DNA of 64,000 bases from Amorphochlora amoebiformis (Eukaryota; Cercozoa; Chlorarachniophyceae): positions 62,001-126,000 of the forward strand of contig BAAHQB010000032.1 of the NCBI GenBank assembly GCA_054601695.1, given 5' to 3'. Position 1 is the first letter of the stretch; each line of letters opens with the position of its first letter. Shown here piece after piece: positions 1 to 64,000 of the stretch. A program made the position numbers and the translations under genes. The notes beneath the pieces were generated by a model. It was not told where the DNA came from and searched no databases. It worked only from the letters and a program-made list of their open reading frames with translations.

Positions 1-61
1 AAATATATATATATATATATATAGATATATACTCTACGCACACATATATAAATATATATAT

Positions 62-105
<44 letters not shown>

Positions 106-176
106 GTTATATATAAATTCAAGTACATATATAAATATTTATTAATCCGTGAGATGATTTGTAATTTACATGGCAG

Positions 177-267
177 GATAATAATGAAGAGAAGAAATTT
201 TACGACGGGTTTATGTACTTGAATGAGGAGGGATTTTTTGAAGAGGTCCAAACACATCTATTTATAC

Positions 268-308
<41 letters not shown>

Positions 309-454
309 TGTAGAAGAACATGTATGATGTTTACATAAATGCGTACTTTTGTGGATGTGTTCAATAAAATTTGTCATCTTCACAGGTGGTAGATGCTCTC
401 GAGGATGAGAGGAATGCTGAATTGAAAGCTACTGAATGCTGCACGATTTCGTAA
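177..454 (+). CDS. 3' end (last two exons) of an unidentified gene
   Basis: Two exons, 177-245 and 386-454, are joined by a phase-0 GT-AG intron (246-385) that carries a (TA)n tract. The first follows a CAG acceptor at 174-176 and ends at GAG|GTCC. The second follows CACAG and ends in TAA at 452-454. Together they encode 45 residues of a hydrophilic, acidic protein C-terminus containing FYDGFMYLNEEGFFEE and ending ECCTIS. The C-terminal CC plus three residues resembles a Rab-type CCXXX prenylation tail, but nothing else here identifies a GTPase, so the family stays unknown. Upstream exons lie outside the window or within 1-176, where I see only (TA)n. The gene is convergent with the sterol desaturase. 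Confidence 0.6.
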
Positions 455-1371
455 CCATGGACATTCGACCACGCGATCTTGCTGGCCGGGATGGCGAAGC
501 GCTCAGAATTTTCCAGTTTTTACCAGTCCTTCTGGTGTGTCGGTGGTAGTCAGAGTCCGCACTAACTTCTAGAACGGACTGTACAACGTTGTCTAGGTCT
601 ACTGTAGGTGGTTGTATTTTACTCTTTTTACTCTCAGTTTAAAAAGATTTGCGGTTGTTACTTTACTAATTCATTTTAGAAATAGCCATCTTGAACGTTA
701 ACTTCACCGTTGATCACCGAAATCAGGAAATGCACAGATACCTAGGATACAGAGATAATATATAGAATATATATAAACTCCAAAAAGCTAAGGTGGCTAG
801 TTCTGTAGTTTTTAAGTTCTAGAAGTTCTAGAAGTTACGGTTGCCTAGGTTGCTCTAGTTCTAGTAGTTGCTAGTTACTAAGCTAGTAAGGTCTATTCGT
901 TGCTCTAGACTAGTAGATAAGTATATATATATATATATATATATATATCTACTAGATCTAGTATCTAGAGTGTATATCAGTATATCTCACAGCTAGATAT
1001 ATGTACCGTAGCTCTGTCCACTAGATTTAATAATTTTTAACTACGTCTACTGGAGTTAACGTGATCGGGCCAGTGGTCCAGAGAAGTCTAGGAAGTATCT
1101 AGTATGCCCACTACCGGGTTAGTCTCTAGAGCTGTCAAACTAGTCAAAGTAGTACTTGAGAATATGGAATCTAGGGAATAAGGAATAAATTTGGCCGACA
1201 ATTAGCAGAATTACAAGATAACACTACTAGAACTGGTATAGTACCTAGAATACTACATGTATCTAGTCTTAGATAAGCAAAATAAGTCCAGTTGAATCGG
1301 CTAAACCCAGACCCAGATCCGAAGTCTCTGTCGATTGATCTGGTAGGTTTCTTGACCAGATTCAGAAAAAA
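455..1371. other. 3'-3' intergenic spacer, CTAG-rich
   Basis: This spacer lies between the stop of the first gene and the stop of the minus-strand sterol desaturase. No exon fits here. From about 780 to 1270 it is dense in CTAG, TCTAGA and ACTAGT variants (for example the AGTTCTAGAAGTTCTAGAAG stretch near 815), interrupted by one short (TA)n tract at about 920-948. A similar composition occurs in the other convergent spacer (44262-45013). Confidence 0.7.
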
Positions 1372-44261
<42,890 letters not shown>

Positions 44262-45013
44262 CCGAAAAACTGTTTTCTCACCCTCAAATCGCACTGACGT
44301 CGAGAAATAACCGAAACACTGTGTCTCACCCTCAAATCGCACTAAACGCATGTAATATTGTCATCACGTTGGTTTGTGAAGGCATATATATATCTCATGT
44401 TACCCAGCATATATATTTTTTTATATCTAGTATTTACAAGATAGATATAGGTATATATCTGATATATATATATATATATACATTGTATATGCATCCTCTA
44501 GGCCGCTTAGACATTGGCATATCACTCCTCCTAGTGTCTAGAGTGTATCTATCATAGTTAGTCTAGTTAGTAGTCCAGTATCTAGATTCTAGAGTATACT
44601 ACTAGTAGTCTAAGCTACGTACCGTATCTAGATTCTAGAGTATACTACTAGTAGTCTAAGCTACGTACCGTACACAGCTAGTACTCTAGAGTCTAGAGAG
44701 TACTACACACTGACTAGATTACTCCAGTAATAATACGTATCCTAAGTCATATCATGATCAGACGCACCGCTGCGGGATTAAACACAAGAGCTCTAGAGCT
44801 AGAAACACATTTAAACTATCTATAACTACTAGAACTAGTATAATAATCTAGATAATAGATTCAGATCTGGATGCACAGACAGTCGATTTCATCATGGTAG
44901 TACTCAGACTCGTAATTTCAATCTACTAGTCATACAAGTCACAGTGGCAGCAGCGCTAGTAGGCTAGCTAGCCGCGGGCATATGACTAGTACTAGTACAC
45001 TACTTTTGCCACG
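44262..45013. other. 3'-3' intergenic spacer, CTAG-rich with tandem duplication
   Basis: Between the ligase stop and the RING ligase stop. A GACGTCGAGAAATAACCGAA segment is duplicated at 44247-44270 and 44294-44317. A 55-bp unit (TCTAGATTCTAGAGTATACT and onward) is duplicated in tandem at about 44578-44688. CTAG and ACTAGT words are dense from 44500 to 45000. No exon was found. Confidence 0.75.
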
Positions 45014-47909
<2,896 letters not shown>

Positions 47910-48597
47910 TTTTTGCGGGTAAGACTATGACCCCTCAGATGAGGGGTTAGATCTTTTCGGGGGGCGGAAGGGGGGGGTGGGTGACAAGCAAAGGAAGCCC
48001 TGCGACACACTCCACCCGTCCGTCGGGATCCCAATGGTTTATGCTAGAATATTGATTGTGGATATATGGGATATTAGAAATGCATATGATAATTTTGACA
48101 CTCACTGAGAGTTTTACTGATAATTTTACCTAAGCGAAAAGGTGTTCGAATTGCTAGAACCTTTAATGTTCTGTACATGAGTCCGTAACTAACGGTTCAT
48201 TATCGCCAATGCCTGTCAGTACCTGACCAGCAGGGCAGCAGCATCCTTCGTACAGGTGGAGGCTGCGGCCTCCGAGATGGACAGTCGGGGGAGGGACAGC
48301 CCTGATGACTACGGGGAAGATATAACCGAGTCGAAGCTCAATGATTCTAAAACGGGAAAGAGACAGAGGTTTTAAAAAAAGATCCCATCCTTCGAAAAAT
48401 CAAGCGAACTTGCGAATTCCTCCAACCCGACCCGCCGGGAGGGGTGGATTATACCTAGTGGTACCTGTGAATTATCCTTACAGGTGTGAGTAAAATTTGC
48501 ACCTCCCATAGATTTCCATATAAGACGGTAGATTCGGTCTTGCTGGAACCTGAGAGCACAACTTTTTGCCCGAACCTTCAAGCATTGTTGACGCACA
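47910..48597. promoter_or_regulatory. Bidirectional 5' intergenic region (RING ligase / K+ channel)
   Basis: 688 bases separate the two divergent start codons. Composition is complex and free of (TA)n, unlike the introns. It should contain both promoters and 5' leaders. I do not recognise a defined motif beyond a poly-G/C run at about 47960-47978. An in-frame TGA precedes the channel ATG by three codons, supporting 48598 as its start. Confidence 0.5.
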
Positions 48598-62280
<13,683 letters not shown>

Positions 62281-63080
62281 CCTTAACCCCACCTTAACCC
62301 TAAGGTAACCCTAACACTAACCCTAACCCCAACTCACCCCAAGCAAACAGGAAGCGATCCTAACCCGACACTCTGAACCTAACTCCTAACCCTAATCCTA
62401 GCCCTAACCCTAACCCTAACCCTAACCCTAACCCTAACTTGATCAGGTTAGTTTTAGACGAACCTCGCTATCAAATAGAAAATATGCATGGTACCTTTTT
62501 AGGTATACAACACATTAACCTAACCTTATACCTAACCCTAACCCTAAACCTAACCCTAACCCTAACCTTAACCCTAACCCTAACCCTAACGCTTATCCTG
62601 GCCCTAACCCTAATCCTAACCCTATTTATACTTTAACCCTAACCCTTTAAGGTGGTTAGCGATGTTAAAAAGGTAGTAACGTCATGAGATAAGAAAAGTT
62701 GACGTTTTAGCTTTGTTTTATTCATGTATATTCAGATTTGCGCATCCATCTTTCAACCTAAACCTAACCCTAACTCTAACCCTAACCCTAACCCTAACCA
62801 TAACCCTAACCCTAACTCTAACCCTAATCCTAAACCGTTAGGTGTTTAAGAAACGTGCATTGGTCAGATAACTCATCAAAACGCAGAAAGTATGGTTAGG
62901 GTTAGGGTTAGGGTTAGGGTTTGGGTTAGGGTTAGAGTTAGGGTTTGGGTTAAGGTTAGAGTTAGGGTTAGGGTTAAGTCAAAATTAAGGCTAGGGTGGG
63001 GTTAACTCTAACCCTAACCCTAACCCTAACCCTAACCCTAACCCCAACCTCAAACCTAACCCTAACTCAGCCGTACATTA
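62281..63080. repeat. Interstitial telomere-type arrays of alternating orientation
   Basis: CCCTAA arrays with variants lie at 62281-62450, 62515-62650, 62755-62835 and 63005-63065. One TTAGGG block lies at 62893-62990. They are separated by short unique stretches, so this is not a chromosome end. Confidence 0.9.
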
Positions 63081-63131
63081 ACCCTATCCAGAATTGAGCC
63101 TTACATATATATATTTATACATATATGTATG

Positions 63132-63164
<33 letters not shown>

Positions 63165-63192
63165 TGTATAGGTATATAACGTATATACATAC

Positions 63193-63236
<44 letters not shown>

Positions 63237-63279
63237 TATATATATGTATTATAAATGTTCATGCATATATATATATATA

Positions 63280-63495
63280 CCCTGTTCCTAACCTAACCCT
63301 ACACTAACCTTACCCACCCTAATTCTAACTCCATGATCCAACTAGCCCTAAAACCTAACCATATATCCGTATATATATATATATTTAATATATATATATA
63401 TATACCCTGTTCCTAACCTAATCCTAACACTAACCTTACCCACCCTAATTCTAACTCCATGACCCAACTAGCCCTATAACCTAACCATATATCCT
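63280..63495 (+). repeat. Direct duplication of an approximately 95-bp CCTAA-like block
   Basis: CCCTGTTCCTAACCTAAYCC through ACTAGCCCTAWAACCTAACC and ATATATCC occurs twice (about 63280-63370 and 63405-63493), with a (TA)n tract between. Confidence 0.85.
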
Positions 63496-63535
63496 AACGA
63501 TAACCGCATAATCTAGTCGTAATCTCATAATCTAA

Positions 63536-64000
63536 TCTGAATATCCTCATAACCTTGTGATAATATATCATAACCTAATGTGACTATTATTGGCTGTTGT
63601 ATATCATAACCCTCGAGTATCGTCATAACCTTATTATAATATCATATAACCTAATCTGACTATTATAGGTTATCATAATCGTTTATATATCATAACCCTC
63701 TGAATATCCTCATAACCTTGCTATAATGTCATAGCCTAATCTGACTATTGTAGGCTACCATAATCGTTTATATATCATAACCCTCTGAATATCCTCATAA
63801 CCTTGTTATAATATCATATAACCTAATCTGACTATTATAGGTTATCATAATCGTTTATATATCATAACCCTCTGAATATCCTCATAAGCTTATTATAATA
63901 TCATATAACCTAATCTGACTATTATAGGTTATCATAATCGTTTATATATCATAACCCTCTGAATATCCTCATAACCTTGCTATAATGTCATAGCCTAATC
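63536..64000 (+). repeat. Satellite with period about 86 bp, continuing past the window
   Basis: TGAATATCCTCATAACCTTG recurs at 63701, 63786, 63873 and 63960 (spacings 85, 87, 87), with an earlier diverged copy at about 63538. The unit also contains TAATCTGACTATTATAGG and ATCATAATCGTTTATATATC. The array is truncated by the end of the sequence. Confidence 0.9.

Overview
This window comes from a nuclear genome of a microbial eukaryote. I cannot name the species. The genes are split into short exons with GT-AG introns, the window is littered with TTAGGG/CCCTAA telomere-type repeats, and most of its length is (TA)n microsatellite. Almost every long open frame here is a TA-repeat artefact (alternating Tyr/Ile). 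The real coding information lies in exons of about 30-160 nt scattered between the TA tracts. I rebuilt gene models by joining GT-AG bounded pieces whose phases agree and whose translation matches a known family in order. The frames of the three complete models close exactly.

Layout, left to right. (1) 177-454 (+): the last two exons of an unidentified gene that starts outside the window. (2) 1372-12220 (-): a sterol C-5 desaturase (ERG3/STE1/SC5D family), 13 exons resolved, extreme N-terminus unresolved. (3) 14190-44261 (+): an NAD+-dependent DNA ligase (LigA family) in about 41 exons over 30 kb, 893 codons in the model, with a mitochondrial-type presequence. Every LigA domain is present in order: Ia, adenylation with KIDG, OB, Cys4 zinc finger, HhH and BRCT. 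(4) 45014-47909 (-): a PA-TM-RING-H2 E3 ubiquitin ligase, 427 aa, 6 exons, mostly small introns. (5) 48598-62025 (+): an inward-rectifier-type potassium channel (Kir/KirBac fold, TIGYG filter), 391 aa, 15 exons. (6) 62026-64000: telomere-type repeats and an approximately 86-bp satellite running off the window.

Genes 1/2 and 3/4 are convergent pairs, and both 3'-3' spacers are rich in CTAG. Genes 2/3 and 4/5 are divergent pairs. The four identified products belong to unrelated pathways (sterol synthesis, DNA ligation, ubiquitin transfer, K+ flux), so this is ordinary eukaryotic gene order and not an operon.

The most unusual points are these. There is an NAD+ ligase, normally a bacterial enzyme, inside an intron-rich eukaryotic gene with an apparent organelle signal. 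The introns repeatedly contain copies of the neighbouring exon edge, splice site included, separated by (TA)n. Telomere-type arrays sit mostly as CCCTAA on the sense strand directly before 3' splice sites, where CTAAC could act as branch point. One such array lies in frame inside the ligase coding region. At least one tRNA-derived SINE family has inserted in the introns, and its 3' tail runs into (TA)n.
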